The position numbers and the translations under genes are program-made. Below are positions 1 through 13,456 of a stretch of DNA of 64,000 nt, piece by piece; positions within the stretch are counted from its first letter, which is position 1; every line of letters starts with the position of its first letter. Source of the DNA: Podarcis raffonei (Eukaryota; Chordata; Lepidosauria; Squamata; Lacertidae); the NCBI RefSeq assembly GCF_027172205.1, contig NC_070614.1, positions 48,424,001 through 48,488,000 of the forward strand. Direction: 5' to 3'. The notes under the pieces were generated by a model. The model was not told the DNA's origin. It saw nothing but the letters and a program-made list of their open reading frames with translations, and ran no database searches.

Positions 1-611
1 TTCAGAAAGACCACTGCCACCATCATTCTGAAATTTGTCAGTCTTGGTCCTTTTAGAAAGAGTAGCCATATCTGTGGATGTCATAAACATTTGCAAAGGA
101 TTAAAGAGATGCTTCCTCTAAAAAAAAAACCAAAAAAAAAACCTGCACACACAAAAGCTTGTGCATTTGATGACACTTTAGCAGCCTTAACACACTCTGG
201 TGGGGTCCCTATGTATGTAAATTGCACCCAGTTTTCTGTTGCATTATACTTGTACGCATTGAAATATGAAATTAAGTAAGAATTTTCATAAGCCTTATTT
301 TTTATTTCTTAAAAATTCATATATTCATTCTGAAATGGTGCATAACAGGGGACTATATGCCATGCTATATAGGGTGTCATGATTGCAATGGGGAACACCT
401 TTTTTATAGCACTTTTTGCTTTCCACTCAAATTATAGAGAATTTGCAGACTTTCTGCTCCCAGTGAATGGAATATTGCTTTCAAATGTTCAGAAAGGGTG
501 GAGAAATGTTGCCATTTATATAGACAGTTTTTTTACTTTTAAATAGTCATCTGACACAACTCTTTCAATTTGCCCTGTGTAATGGAAACATTGGGGTGCT
601 ACATAACCTAC
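1..611. other. Intron 5 (or 3' flank) of V2R gene 1, no gene seen
   Basis: AT-rich sequence with an A-rich run near 120-142. No seven-transmembrane exon, stop codon or other V2R remnant is visible on either strand. Confidence 0.6.
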
Positions 612-3600
612 CCAGCTGATTGGAAATCTTCCTCTCTGGACATGGAGTACAATCATAGCAGCAAAATTTCTCCCCTTCCTTCCTTTTCTTCTGGTTACCA
701 GGGTGGCAGTAGTCATTGCACAAAGACATGGGCATCACCTATCAATAACCATGAAAGGTGTTACAAAGGGAAATTAAAATAGTTGGATAGAGAGATACTT
801 CAGTTGTCAATCTTGGTCTAAACCTCAGATATTTTAAGGACATAGTAACACTCTATTGGGCATTCAGGAAAATACCTCTGATAATATAAATCAGGGGTGC
901 CAACTTGAATAAAATATGGGGGGCAAGTAACCCCCCCCAACGCTCCATTTGAATGGCAATGCCCACACACATACTAATCACTGGAGAAACCAAAAGGAAA
1001 GAAAGAAAATGAAAAAAATAATTCAATATGAACCACAGAATTCTTTTTCAAGGCAATGATATACAGTTATCTCTGTGATCAGGGCTGAGTCAAAGATTTC
1101 ATTCATGGTTTAGGGACTTCCAGGTCTGCTGCAGGCTATGGTGGATGACAGGGATCGCTCATCCTGAGTGACCCGATTCTGCAAGGAGGTGGGAAGGGAG
1201 CATGGGCAAAATGTCCTGGCTGAGAATTGCAAAATAACTAAAGGAATGAGACAAGGCTGCCCGTTGTCACCCTTGTTGTTTATATTAGTTTTGGAAGTAT
1301 TTACACAAAGAATAGGATGGAATCAAGAAATTAAAGGTATAAGAGTGGGACAGAGACAGTGTAAACTAAAAGCTTTCGCAGACAACATGGTGATATCTGT
1401 AGAAGAAGCAACAGAGTCCATCCCGTAAGAATTACAAGAGATAAAAAAATGTGGAGATGTAGCAGGTCTTAAGATTAATAAACACAAAACCAAACTCTTG
1501 GTAAAAAAAAAGATATGAATGATGAGAGTAACAATAAATTACAAATGTGTCAGGTCTAAAGGTTGAAAGGAAGGTCAATTATCTAGGTGTATGGTTAAAT
1601 AATATAAATCTGTATAATGATAATTAGTTAAATACCTGGGAAGATATGAAAAGAAATTTACAAATTTGGGACAGAATGAAACTTTCACTGTTAGGTAGAG
1701 TGTTGACTATAAAAATGAATGTATTATGAAGAATGTTATCTTTGTTTCAATCAATTCCAGTGATTGGCAAGACAAGTACTGAATGCATGGTGAGAATTGT
1801 AGTCCCTGGGGACTTGGAGTCAGTGCTGCATTATTTTCTCTTGGCATGATCAAGCAGAATACTGCCCAGACAAGCAGCAAGGCAGCCCTAGGCTATAATG
1901 CCATTGACAGCAGCTCCTTCTGCTCATGTCTTCATCCAGCCATGCCAGAATCCATACCTGGTTGAAACCACTGTGCCAAACAATTGTATCTTCATGAATG
2001 ATGAGTTCTTTTCCTTCAGGAACATCTGGCTCAATCCAACCAACTTTCACCCTCTGGAAAGAGTTATTTGGAAATATGACCATGTTTATGATGTCAAAGC
2101 CGCCTCCCATTTCCCATTTGTCATTAAAGGAAATGGTTTCCCCAGCTGAGTTGTTAAATGAAATCTGGTGAAGAAAGTGATGGAGCTAGAAGATAGATGG
2201 AGATAGAAGGAATAAATAAAAGAATGTGCCATGTAAATAAATTGGAGAGTTCATCTAATGTCAGATAGTGACTTCTAAAGTTGTTGGGCTACAATTCTCA
2301 CCATGCATTCAGCATGACTAAATGTCAGGGATTATGGGAATTCATCCTGCTTTGTATATTCATACTTCTGATGCTTAAAGAAACATAAAAAATATAAAAT
2401 GCTTTCTACTAATAAGATGCCCAACTCCATTTCCTCAGAGATTATTGCAGGAGAAAGCTGAATATAGTCTCACCTTCTACTAATTTATTGAAATAAAAAT
2501 GCTTCATTGTAGGGACATTACCTGCCAAGGCTGAACATCTTGAAGATCAGTACTGAAACCTTTCTCATTGGCTCTCTGCTTGGATCGAGACAAGCCCATA
2601 ACATGCAAAGAATGAGCCACGGCATAAACACCATTATAGATACTATAACTGTGGCCGGTCATGAGTTGCTCAAAGTGTGGCCCAGAAAGACTTTCCAGAC
2701 TCTCCTCCCCAGTACATGTTTGGTCAACATCCATTGCCACATTGGGGTTAAGAAGTACACAGTCAAAAGCTCCCTCCCAAAAGTCCTTCAGAAAACCGTC
2801 TGTCTGTGGCCCATAAGGTTTTATGGTCTGAAAAAATTCTCTAAACCCCACAATCTCTTTGGAGTGGATTGTAAATGAAATTGCACCTTGAAACATCTGG
2901 AGACCCCAGCCCTTTTGATGGCCAGTTAATATGAAATCTATCTGGGTTGTCGTAATCCACACCTTTCTGAGTGATGTGTTCTCCTTGTTTCCAATGTCTC
3001 GTATAAATATAATAGTTCTCAGCCATGGTATAGTCAATGATTCTCCATATATAATAAAGATAGTCACTATTTTATTTGTGTAATGTACATAAACTTTTGT
3101 GGCTATATTACCAAGTTCCTCCAAGCTATCCCAGTGGGCTATTTGTGGTATTCTTTCGGTGAATGCTGAACAGATCGCATACTGAGAAAATAATGGCTCC
3201 AGCGTCTGCAAGAAATGTTCACCACTGCTATTATCAACTAGAAGAAGCCCAACCCATGTCCATTTGAAATATTGGAGTAACCGGATAATTCCCATATACT
3301 GCTGGGTTTCATTTGGGACGAGGGGTAAAAAGGATGGACCTTGAGTAATATGATTCTCTTGTGGGGCAAATGAGCCATATGTGAGCTGAAAGAAAATGGA
3401 CAGATATTGCAAGGAAAAGTTAGGAGTGACTTTATGCTCCCGATTATACAAGCATTATTTCTTTAATCCATCTTTGGGTGCCTAGAGTTAAACATAACAC
3501 TTCTGGTGGAATTTGCCAAGAACATAGAACATATTATTACTACTACTATTTATTGGTTGCTTTCTTATCAAGATAATTCAAAGTGACTTACAATATTTAA

Positions 3601-6049
3601 ACAATAACGTTCTATGAAACCAGTTTAAAAGAAAAAAAATCTAAAGGCAGCACTATTTTTTAAAGGCTGGATTAAAATATCCCAACAACTCAAAGAGGCC
3701 ATAGACAATTAAAAGTAAAAAATAATAATAATCAATGTTAAGTACTAATGAAAGAATAAATAAAATACCTTAGATTAGGCATTAGGCTGATGTTACCTGG
3801 AATAACGCTGCTTTTGTAAATTCACTCCTTTTGAACTACAAAATCAAGCTCAGCATAAGAAAGAAGAGCCTAAATCACTCTCTCACACAAACTCAAAAAT
3901 ACAGAGAGAATTCCTACCTGCGGAACCTTATAGAAACCTATAATATCTGCCATGAGGTTAGAGGTATCAGAGCCAAGTCCGCCAATGATAGCCATGAGGT
4001 TTTTCTGTCTGTCACACTGGTAATTGGGGACAAATCTATGTGATTTGAAGAGCACCTCCAAAGTGGTACGATAAGTCATCCTTGCATCGTAGTAGCTATC
4101 ATAGATGTGGAATCCAAGTGTGACATTAGGTAGGATCTTAGGATTCTCGTTGATTTCATTCACCGCAAATGCCAAGGCGAGGATGTGCTGGTAGAATTTT
4201 GTCACCATTCTGCAGATAGAGGAAGAATTTATTCATCCCTTTGTCTATCAAGGATAATTGGTACTATTATATCACAATATTGGTGATTTGCATCTCAGAT
4301 TGTAATAAACTGTATTTTGCATTAAAGTGACTAATAAAAATATTATTCATCTCAAGTAAATGAGCTATATTTCTAGGCACCAGGCAAAAACTTTCCTCTA
4401 TAGCTATGCCTTTGGCCTTTAACTATCTGTGGCCTTGTAGAAGTGGGTGGGATGTTGTTAATGTATTTCTCCTCTTGGTTTTCATGTAACTGTGTGCAGG
4501 TGTTATCTGTGTGTTTGTCTGTAAGTTGCTTTGGGATGCTGTGGGCAAGAGAAAGTGATTTACAAATTCAATAAATGTTTAAAATAATAAGTAAAAGTGT
4601 GATTTATCATACATCAGCATGACAGTATTTCTGTTCTCCATATCAATCTTCTTCTTCTTTGGCGATCACTCGTAGCCGAGTAAGATTGTCTTCCATAAAC
4701 ACAGTTTTAACAATGAGTCCGTATCCAGAATACAAGGTAGAGCTTTGAAGGAACAAGACCAAAAGATACCACAAACAAAATTAAGGAGCAGAAAAGAACA
4801 AATCTTTTACATTTAGGAGAGAAGTGGGATACTTGCTTATTTTCAAGATGGGAATTTTTGCCGAGGTTGATCAGGGTGAAAGGTTGAGACTGCTTTTTTG
4901 TCTTCTGGGAATAAATCAATATATCAGACTTTTGGGAAGTAGTGACTGATGTTAATTGTAATCTTGCTTTCCTAAATGTGTTATGATCTTATGTGTGTAT
5001 AGAATATAAAATAAGTTAAATATCGAACACATTCTGAGTTGCTTCAAGACCTTTTAGTGTTACAATTGACAAGCAAGTTGGAGTAATATTTATATTAAGA
5101 GCAGACTTTTTGTGCAACCTTAGTTGACAAATATACTTTCAAGTTGATACATTAAAAGAACATAGTGCACAAGGCATTAAAAAAATCCAAGAACATAAGA
5201 AATTTATCCTGATAGAATGATGCAACAGAAAAACTGCAATAAAATAGAGGAAAATGCAGTATCTGACCATTGGGGCTCTACTGGGAATACAGCAATGAAA
5301 GCCCAACTTCAAGCAGTTTGCTTGCTGATCAACAAAGTGGCTTTGTTTTAATCTCATTTTCATTTCCTGGTTGTTAGCATTAAAAAATAGTACATAAACC
5401 ATCTATACCTAACTAACTTTAGCATTCACATCTTAGCTAAAAAGCGAATACTTCTCATTGAAGTATTTTTTTCCTTAAGTGTGATAGGACTGACTTTGAA
5501 AATTTTAAATTGATTCACCCTTTACCCCAGTCTTTCCTCTTTAGGTGCACCACAGAAAAGTTACATGCATCTGCCTACATGGAAATTTGGTTTAAATAAA
5601 TAAAAATGCAATCTATCTCCCAAAACTCTTGTCACATTCAAAAATGGAAACAGTTCTCACTATAGAAAAGTGAATTGGGGGGGGGGGGGGACAATGCAAA
5701 AGACACACAGTGTGAATATGGTTGGCTAAGCCTACACTTTTTTGGAGGGGGGCATTCTGTTATAAAAAAATAATTTTTGTTTGTGTGATCTAAACAGCTT
5801 TAGAAGATGCAGAGAAAAAGAAGCAATTCCTTACTCTGGAACATCAAACAGATTTTGGTAAGGATCTTCCTCGAAGGAAAATTCATGTGGATGATAAACT
5901 ATCTGAGAAGCAATTCCACCAATGAAGAGAGCTCCTTTCTGAAACCACTCATGTGGGACAGGGTGGGGATCAGCTGTGGGACACTCCAGAGTATCGACTT
6001 TGGACACCATAGCAGTCAGCAAAGGTAGGAGCATCAGAAGGCAAAGCAT
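612..6049 (-). CDS. V2R gene 1: vomeronasal type-2 receptor, exons 1-5 (3' end outside window)
   Basis: Class C G-protein-coupled receptor of the vomeronasal type-2 family, expected at the surface of vomeronasal sensory neurons. Exons read on the minus strand: exon 1 6049-5835 (hydrophobic signal peptide, then PVPHEW-type start of the ectodomain), exon 2 4209-3918 (292 bp, [18 protein letters not shown]), exon 3 3385-2522 (864 bp; LTYGSF start, [19 protein letters not shown] near the end), exon 4 2185-1958 (228 bp), exon 5 738-612 (127 bp, cysteine-rich). All have AG acceptors and GT donors and stay open; predicted residues 1-576 are present. The seven-transmembrane exon 6 is not found in positions 1-611, so it should lie left of the window; sister genes have 253-1047 bp between exons 5 and 6. 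Intron 4 carries an L1 fragment. Closest relative in the window is gene 3. Whether the gene is functional cannot be settled without exon 6. Confidence 0.88.
1150..1770 (+). mobile_element. L1-type LINE fragment, reverse transcriptase region
   Basis: The frame from 1168 encodes KGMRQGCPLSPLLFILVLE and KAFADN, matching the reverse transcriptase core of L1 ORF2 (the catalytic pair FADD reads FADN here), then runs on as a decayed LKINKHKTKLL-like stretch with stops. It lies in intron 4 of V2R gene 1 in the opposite orientation to that gene. Old and dead. Confidence 0.8.
1781..2310. repeat. 22-bp perfect inverted repeat flanking V2R gene 1 exon 4
   Basis: GAATGCATGGTGAGAATTGTAG at 1780-1803 is the exact reverse complement of the sequence at about 2289-2310. 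The arms lie in introns 4 and 3, on either side of exon 4. Both arms look like pieces of the same dispersed MITE-like repeat (CTACAATTCTCACCATG family). Confidence 0.7.
4425..4600 (+). mobile_element. LINE 3' end fragment (L2/CR1-like)
   Basis: A stretch reading TAAGTTGCTTTGGGATGCTGTGG then an AATAAATG-rich tail is typical of 3' untranslated ends of L2/CR1-type LINEs in reptiles. It sits in intron 1 of V2R gene 1. The rest of that 1.6-kb intron shows only a short low-complexity repeat around 4645-4720. Confidence 0.5.
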
Positions 6050-6286
6050 CGCATCTAGAGTGAGGCTCTGCTCTGTTCATCAGCAGACACGGCCAGATAT
6101 AACAGACTACATTGGTTTGTAGCTAATTATGGCAATACCTGTCCTCAGAGAAATAGATCAGCCATGGATTTGATTGAGATACAAATGAATGACTTTACTA
6201 CTAGCAGATATTTTCAAATTTCAGGTCTGGCTGATGTAAACTGGAATAAAGCTGGGATAAAGAGGTTTCACTTCTGAAACAAAAAT

Positions 6287-6440
6287 GATAGAGCCCTGCC
6301 TACTTCTTGTCCCCACTCTCAGCTGCACATGGCACAGAGGGAGTATTTATAATCATTTGCAGACTTACTTGTCAATTGTTTTCTAGTTTCCTTTGGGCAG
6401 GTGAAGAAGTCATGAGGGTTTCCATGATCCCAGTGGTCAA
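6287..6440 (-). promoter_or_regulatory. Conserved 5' flank of V2R gene 1
   Basis: About 150 bp starting AGAGCCCTGCCTACTTCTTG (plus-strand reading) is recognisably shared with 28405-28560 upstream of V2R gene 3, at a similar distance from exon 1 (roughly 240 bp in both). It may contain the promoter or a 5' non-coding exon of these two genes, or may simply be duplicated flank. Confidence 0.4.
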
Positions 6441-6810
6441 TAATCAGTGCTTTAGCATTTGGGTCCCGATTAGCATTCCTTCCCCTACCCTCCCTATTGT
6501 AAATATGTTAGTTCCTTTTCCAGATCTGATAATAAGTCTCCACTGTTCCTTGTGGCACAAGTTGGAGGCAGCAAAGAGATTCCCACAGGAACTGAACTCC
6601 AGGAGGGAACAGTGTTCAACAATAGTATTTTTAACATTTTAATTATATTTAAATGGCATAAGCTTTCTACCATACTATGACAAAATAGGGAAAATATAGG
6701 ATATTCAATTTGTTAAGCTAAAAAATGGCAGGTGGCACACCTTTGTATCAATAGAAATCCTGCCTCCTTTACGATTACTATAGGATTCCCCAAAAAACTA
6801 TTATTGTGAG

Positions 6811-7055
6811 GTAGAAGAAGAGTTTGGATTTGATATCCCGCTTTATCACTACCCGAAGGAGTCTCAAAGCGGCTAACATTCTCCTTTCCCTTCCTCCCCC
6901 ACATCAAACACTCTGTGAGGTGAGTGGGGTTGAGAGACTTCAGAGACGTGTGACTAGCCCAAGGTCACCCAGCAGCTGCATGTGGAGGAGCAGGGAAGCG
7001 AACCCGGTTCACCAAATTATGAGTCCACCACTCTTAACCACTACACCACACTGGA
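6811..7055 (-). mobile_element. tRNA-derived SINE (GTAGTGGTTAAGAG family), antisense
   Basis: Read on the minus strand it starts with a tRNA-like A box (GTGTAGTGGTTAAGAGTGG), has a B box (GGTTCGCTTCCCTGC), and ends GATATCAAATCCAAACTC. The same family appears at 48833-49432. It lies between V2R genes 1 and 2. Confidence 0.85.
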
Positions 7056-7554
7056 CTGAACCATATTTTAAGGGTGCATTGTGTCCTTTCTAATTTTTTG
7101 TCTCACAGTGTGCAATTACCCCCAGTCCTTTGTGTGGCCCCAGAACCTTGAATGACCAAAATATTAATTTGGGGGTATCATGTACCCTGTGTGCCCTTCC
7201 TCTTGGTGCCTTTGCTCTGAATAAACACATTTTGTTTTCCCACAGCCTTCTGTATGGCCATAATAGCACAGGAGCCAGCACCCCAAAACAACACTTTTCA
7301 GAGATGTCCCCAACCCTGGTTCACCCCAAAACACACAACTGTAATTTCTTTGGCCTGGCTCCTTCCTTATTTTTATCTTTCCCCCTCTTTTTTCATTTTC
7401 TCTCTCAAGATTTGGAACTGGGCTTGCTTATATTTATTTATTTATATGAGAACATTTATATTTATTTATATGAGAACATTCAGGAGCAGATTGTTAAAAG
7501 TTTGAGCTATGCTACTATGTTTGCAGACAATATGTTGCTAAGTTAGCAGACAGG

Positions 7555-8451
7555 TGTTGTCAGCAGTTAGCTGCAGATGGGAGTTAGCAACAGAATTGGA
7601 GTAGCAAAATAATTTTCTGGAGAATTTAGTTGACTAAATATCTCCAATACTCATACTACCAATGTAAATCAATTGGTAAATCAAAAGCAGCACATTGTGA
7701 TTGGATATCTAAGCACCCCCCCACCTCCCAGTGTGGGCAGAGCTATACCCTGCTCCACTCCTGTTGGTCATTCCGCAGTCACTTGGACCCTAAAGCCAAT
7801 CGCTTGGCTTGGGGGGTGACTGTGAAGCAATATTTAAGCCTTGCACGTTGTTTACCTTCGTGCAGCAGATCACCCACCCACCCTTTATTTAGGTAAGTCT
7901 GGCCCTGCTATGGGCTTCGTTGGTCACCTGTTTTGTAAGGGGGGCCTGGCAGGAATTTTTCCATCTGGCAAATTGGCAGGGTTTTTACCTACCACCATAG
8001 CAACCGTCACAACATTGTAAGGTTTGGCAGTTAAGCATTGGATCAGCAATGGTGGGGAGGGGAGGTGTGGCCATCACCTGCCCCTCCAAGCTCAAGGGTA
8101 TTCCGTTAAAGGGATCTAGAGGTTGGCCTGGGGGCTAACCCCTGCGGAGGGGGCTAGGGCCATACCAGGGCCCCATGGGGGCACCAGGGGTGAGTGCCAG
8201 TGAGGACCCTCTGGCGGTGCTCCCTCTGGCCATGTTCAACCTTTATCGGATTCCTCACGAAAGTGGGTGTGAGTCTGATATAGTTTGGATGGTGCCAATC
8301 ACTAAGCCAATACCACTCACATTCTGTATTCAATAAAGTTGTGGCCTAAATTTTGCAAAATAACTTAAACTAAAATCCTATGTCACTGTGTTTCGTTTTT
8401 GGGGGGTGCTGGGGGGTCTCGAATTGCAATGACAGTGTCGGGGAGAAAAAG
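7555..8451 (+). mobile_element. LTR-like element fossil, incomplete identification
   Basis: About 0.9 kb with a TATA-like ATATTTAAG near 7830, a GTATTCAATAAAG polyadenylation-type signal near 8328, and a G-rich GGGGGGTCTCGAAT stretch near 8411 that resembles the primer-binding region following an LTR. No internal gag, pol or env is seen. Its right edge touches the last codons of V2R gene 2. Ends are not defined, and another repeat class is possible. Confidence 0.35.
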
Positions 8452-11400
8452 TCACCAATCCTTTTTTCTTATTAGATGTTCCCGATTGTTCAAGTCAGGC
8501 CTCAGCACAATGATGAAGCATTTAGGAGCAAAGATGCAGCCCAATAACCCAGCACTGGAAGCTAAGATGGAGAAGATCTCCACAGCCACCATGTATTTCC
8601 CCTTGGTGCTCAGGTAGCTTGGAACAAATGACAACCAAACACTGCAAAAAATCAACATGCTGAAGGTGATGAATTTGGCTTCATTGAAACTGTCTGGCAA
8701 CTTCCTTGCCAGGAAAGCCACAGTGAAGCTGATGATGGCCAGAAGTCCAAGGTAGCCCAGAACAAGATAAAACATGGCGACAGACCCTTCATTACATTCC
8801 GATATGATCTGTGCAGGTACTGACTGCATGTCCAAATTGGGGAGTGGGGGAGAGGTTGCTAGCCACACTACACAGATGCCTGCTTGAATCCAAGAGCAGA
8901 AAAGGACAATGGAGTTGGCCAATGTTTTCCCCACCCACTTCCTCATGCTGGACCCTGGTTTGGTGGCCATGAAAGCTACAACCACAGTGATGGTTTTTGC
9001 CAATACACATGAAACTGCTACAGAGAAGATGATTCCAAAGGAAGTTTGTCGGAGGCAGCAAGTCAGCTTCTGAGGTCTTCCTATAAAAAGTAAAGATGAG
9101 AGGAAGCAGAGCAGAAGGGAGACCAGGAGAGTGTAGGTGATGTCCCGGTTGTTGGCTTTGACTATGGGAGTATCTTTGTGCTTAATAAAAGTTCCTAACA
9201 CCACGACAGTGGTGAGGGAAAAAGAAATAGCAACCAAGGCTAAACTGATCCCTAGGGAGTCCTCATAAGACAGAAAGATTGTCAGTTTTGGGATGCACCG
9301 ATCTCTGTCCTTGCTTGCATACTGATCTTCTGGGCATTTGGAACAGTCATCCATGTCTGAAGCAAGAAAAAATGATCGTAACAGTGCTAAAATTGCATAT
9401 GAAATGTGCAAACAACTTAATTTTGAAACAATGCCTCAAATGTTTTACAAATAATACTATTAAACAGCATTTATTTTTTTAAAATAAATACTAAAAAGGC
9501 CTTCAACAAACATGAAGAACAAGTCAACATAAAATAATGAACTGTGAAAAGCCAGGTAAGTCTCTCTCACCCAGCATTCAGACACTATACTTGGAGCTAC
9601 TCCCTCTATTGTCCCTACATTAAGTCATTTTTCAGAACGATTCTTCCCATATCAACCAGCCTGAGACCCAAGATCCATGGGGAAGGTTGTGTGCGGTCAC
9701 ACTGAGCAGCATGTAGGAAATAATCATAGGTTGGGAGGCTATAATTTGTTTAATTTGATTAGGTTCTAGTCAGTTTTTTGTAATAATTTTATTGATGGAA
9801 ACCTTTCTGAGGACACTTTTAAAAACCACAAAAAGAAGAATAACAGAAAGTGCAATAAAAAAAATTGTCTAAACTTTTTTTTAAAAAAATGCTCCTGCCC
9901 CCCTGAAAAAAGCTTATTCTCACTCGTAATCAAATGTATGGACTGAAAGCATCTAGAGAGACCTACCCTTCTGGGTGGAAATTTTTCCATTTGGACACAG
10001 GGCGCAACTGTAGCAGCAAAACTTCACTCCTTCCTTCTTTTTCTTCTGATAACCAGGACGGCAGTAGTCACTGCACACAGAGACAGGCATCACCTGCCCA
10101 TAAAGGGGAAGAAAAGATTAGTAGAATGGGAGAAATTGACAATCTCTCTGTTTACTCTGTAAGCACATGATGAACATGGAAGAATTCAGAAGAGGGTACA
10201 TGCAATATAAGCATGCCACAATGTGCCAAAACAGTCCTGAGCATATAATGCATTATTTTTGAAGTCTATTGTTTAGAACCACACTTCTTAGAATAGTTTG
10301 ATAACCAATCCCTCTTCCAAGGAAACTCTGGGAATTGTAGCTCAGTAGGGAAAATAAGGGTCTCCTACCAACTCTCAGTATCCTTAACAAACTTCAATAC
10401 TTAAGATTTTGAGGTGGAAGCCATTTTGATTAAAGTGGTCTAATTGTGCTTTAAATGTAAGGTGTAAATGTGGCTTGGTTACCAAATGGTGAAAACCTCC
10501 CAACAACAACAGCAAAGATGATTTCTTTCCTCTGTTAATAAATAAACAGAAGCTGTTTATTTAGACATTTTCTTAAGAATGTTTCCCATCTAGAGGATAT
10601 TTCAGTACAGTACATATTGACAGTAATCTTCCATCTGATCTATGTTCAAACACCAGTCCTTTGGGAGACAAGAATATTTTTGTATCTCCAACCAATATGG
10701 CAGAAGGCATAAACTGAAAGCATATCAGGAATCCAAACCTTATTAAATCTCCTGTGCCACACAATTATGTCTGTATAAATGATGAACTCTTTTCCTTCCT
10801 GAAACTTGGCATCCACCCTTCCAACTTTGACTCTCTGGAAGGATTTGTTTGGGAAAGTGACCATGTTCGTTATGTCAAATCCACCTCTCCTCTCCCTATT
10901 ATCTTGAAAAAAGATTGCTTCTCCAACTGAGTTATTAAACAAAATGCCTTCAAGAAATGGGTGCAGCTAGTTGAAGAAGAACAAGGGTAGTTAGGAATGG
11001 GATCAAAACCTACTGGAGTCAATATGCTGAAATTTTTCCTTGATTACATTGCTTATGTAGTTTCATCTTACAACAATTTTGTAATAGGTTATAGTTAAGG
11101 CAAGAGAACCAATATAGTATTGTCCATAGAGTGTCAGACTAATACCTTGGGAGACCAGGATTCAACCTGAGGGGCCAGGGACCAACTGGGTGCATTACCT
11201 TGTGTTCCTTTGACAAAAAGGTGCGCTATAAATGCAAAAATAAAAAAATGTAAAATATGAATGCAGGTTTTTTGTTATAGATGTCCTAGGCTCTGTGGTT
11301 TAACCCACAGCGCCACCCGCGTCCCTTTTTGAAAATGACTTAGAAATAGTTATTTCTTCAAAATGCAGCAGTCAAATTAGTGGCTGGGGTTCCATTTAGA

Positions 11401-13399
11401 TCTAACATAGCCTATTTTACAACAGCCATACTGGTTGCCAGTTCATCTGTGGCAGCATTTTCTGTGGCAGCCCCTAAGCTGTCTCCACAGAGATACACCT
11501 GGGACATACATAGCTTCTGATGAAAAGATGCACCTCTTTACCCTGACACCTGAGGGGTATATTTTTAAGACCCACCTTATGTTGGTTATTGTAACTTGTT
11601 TTAAACTGTTTTTTTTTTTTTTGCTTTAATGTGGTAACCCACCCTGGGAACTTAAGATATGGTATTATTATTGTTGTTGTTTTAAAGAATAAAATTGGAA
11701 GGTGCATGATTTTGTTCTATTTGCTTCATGAAAATGAGATTATTTCATTATGAATACACTACCTTCCAAGGCTGGAGATCTTGAAGACTTTTGCCACTCA
11801 TTATTGGACTGTGTTTGTATCTAGATGACTCTATGGCATGCAAAGCATGTGCCACAGCATAGACGGCATTATAGATACTGTAGCTGTGACCAGTCATGTG
11901 CATTTCAAATATAGATGCAGGAAGATTCTCCAACCTCTCCTCTCCAGTACAAGTTTCACCAACCTCTACCAGCTCCTGGGAGTCTGGAAATAAACAGTTA
12001 AATGCTTGCTCCCAGAAGTCCTTGAGAAAGCCATCTTCTTTACACCAGCCAGGTTTTACGATCTGAAGAAAATCCTTGAATCCTTGAATCTCAGCAGAGT
12101 GAATTGTGAAGGACAGGGCCCCTTCAAACAATTGAAAATCCCATACGTTCTGAACGCCTGTTAAGGTAAAATCCAGCTGGGCTGTCATAACCCACACCTT
12201 TCCAAGTGAGGTACCCTCATTGTAGCTAGGAAATCCTAGGAGCACATATGCATTCACCCATAGAATGGTCATAGAATCTCCATAGATGACAAAGATACTG
12301 ACTTTGCTCTCTGAGAACGCTGGATAAATAATAGATGCTGATACGTAAAATGCACTGAAATTCGTTAAATCATGTTGGTTGGTGATCCTTTGTGTGAAGG
12401 CTGAACAGATTCCATTCTGAGAAAGCAATGGCTCCAGGTTCTGTATGAATTGTTCTCCACTGTTATCGTCCACAGCAAAGAGCCCAATCCAGGTCCATCC
12501 AAAATGCTTCAGCAAGTTAATGATCCCAATGTACTGGTTTGCTTCACTTGGGACCATCCGGTAAAAGGAAGGCAATTGTCTTGTGTGCTCAGAGGTGAAT
12601 GAACCATAAGTGAACTGATGGGGGAAAGGCAAATATTTTAAGAGGCGCATCTGAGCCTGTCGACCTGTGCAAAACAGGAATGTTTATCAGGGCAATGGAA
12701 AAGCTCCTTAAGAAGACTGTTGTAGGTGATAAGATAAATTTTGGGAGCAGGACAAAACTCCCTGAAAGATTGCTGAAATGTAGCCTGTGGGGATGTATTA
12801 TTTATTAACTGGTATATGAGAGGGTCTGAGGACTAGCATCTTTTAAAATGAAGTCACAGTTCATTTCCTTTCCTTCTTTAAAAAGAGGATATTGCAGCTG
12901 CTGCACACTTGGGAAACGGCACCACTAAACTTCAGGGGGACTTCAGCATTAGAGAAGTTTTGGGATTTCTCACAGCCATTCCTCTGCTTATTCTGACCCT
13001 CAAAATTACTCTCAGCATTCCAGGAGAAGAATGAACTTAGTGACTACCCCCCCTTCATCCATGGATAAATCCTACCTGTGGATACTTGTATAGGCTTAAG
13101 AGTTCTGCCATATGGAAGGAGACATCAGAACCAAGTCCCCCAATGACAGCTATGAGGTTTTTCTGGTTGTTGCATTTGTAATTGGGGACAAATCTTCTGA
13201 ATTTGAAGAGCAGGTCCATAGTGGTCTGATAAGTCATCCTTGCGTCATAGTAGCTGTCATAGATGTGGAACCCAAGGCTGACATTGGGCAAGATGCTGGG
13301 ATTCCCATTGATCTCATTTACGGCAAACACCAAGGCCAGGATGTGCTGGTAGAATTTTAGCACCACACTGCAGAGAGAGTTTGAATGCTCTTTCAGCAA

Positions 13400-13456
<57 letters not shown>

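Noticed and set aside
1-611. Missing exon 6 making V2R gene 1 a pseudogene
   Set aside because: The region left of exon 5 is shorter than intron 5 of genes 4 and 5, so exon 6 can simply lie outside the window.
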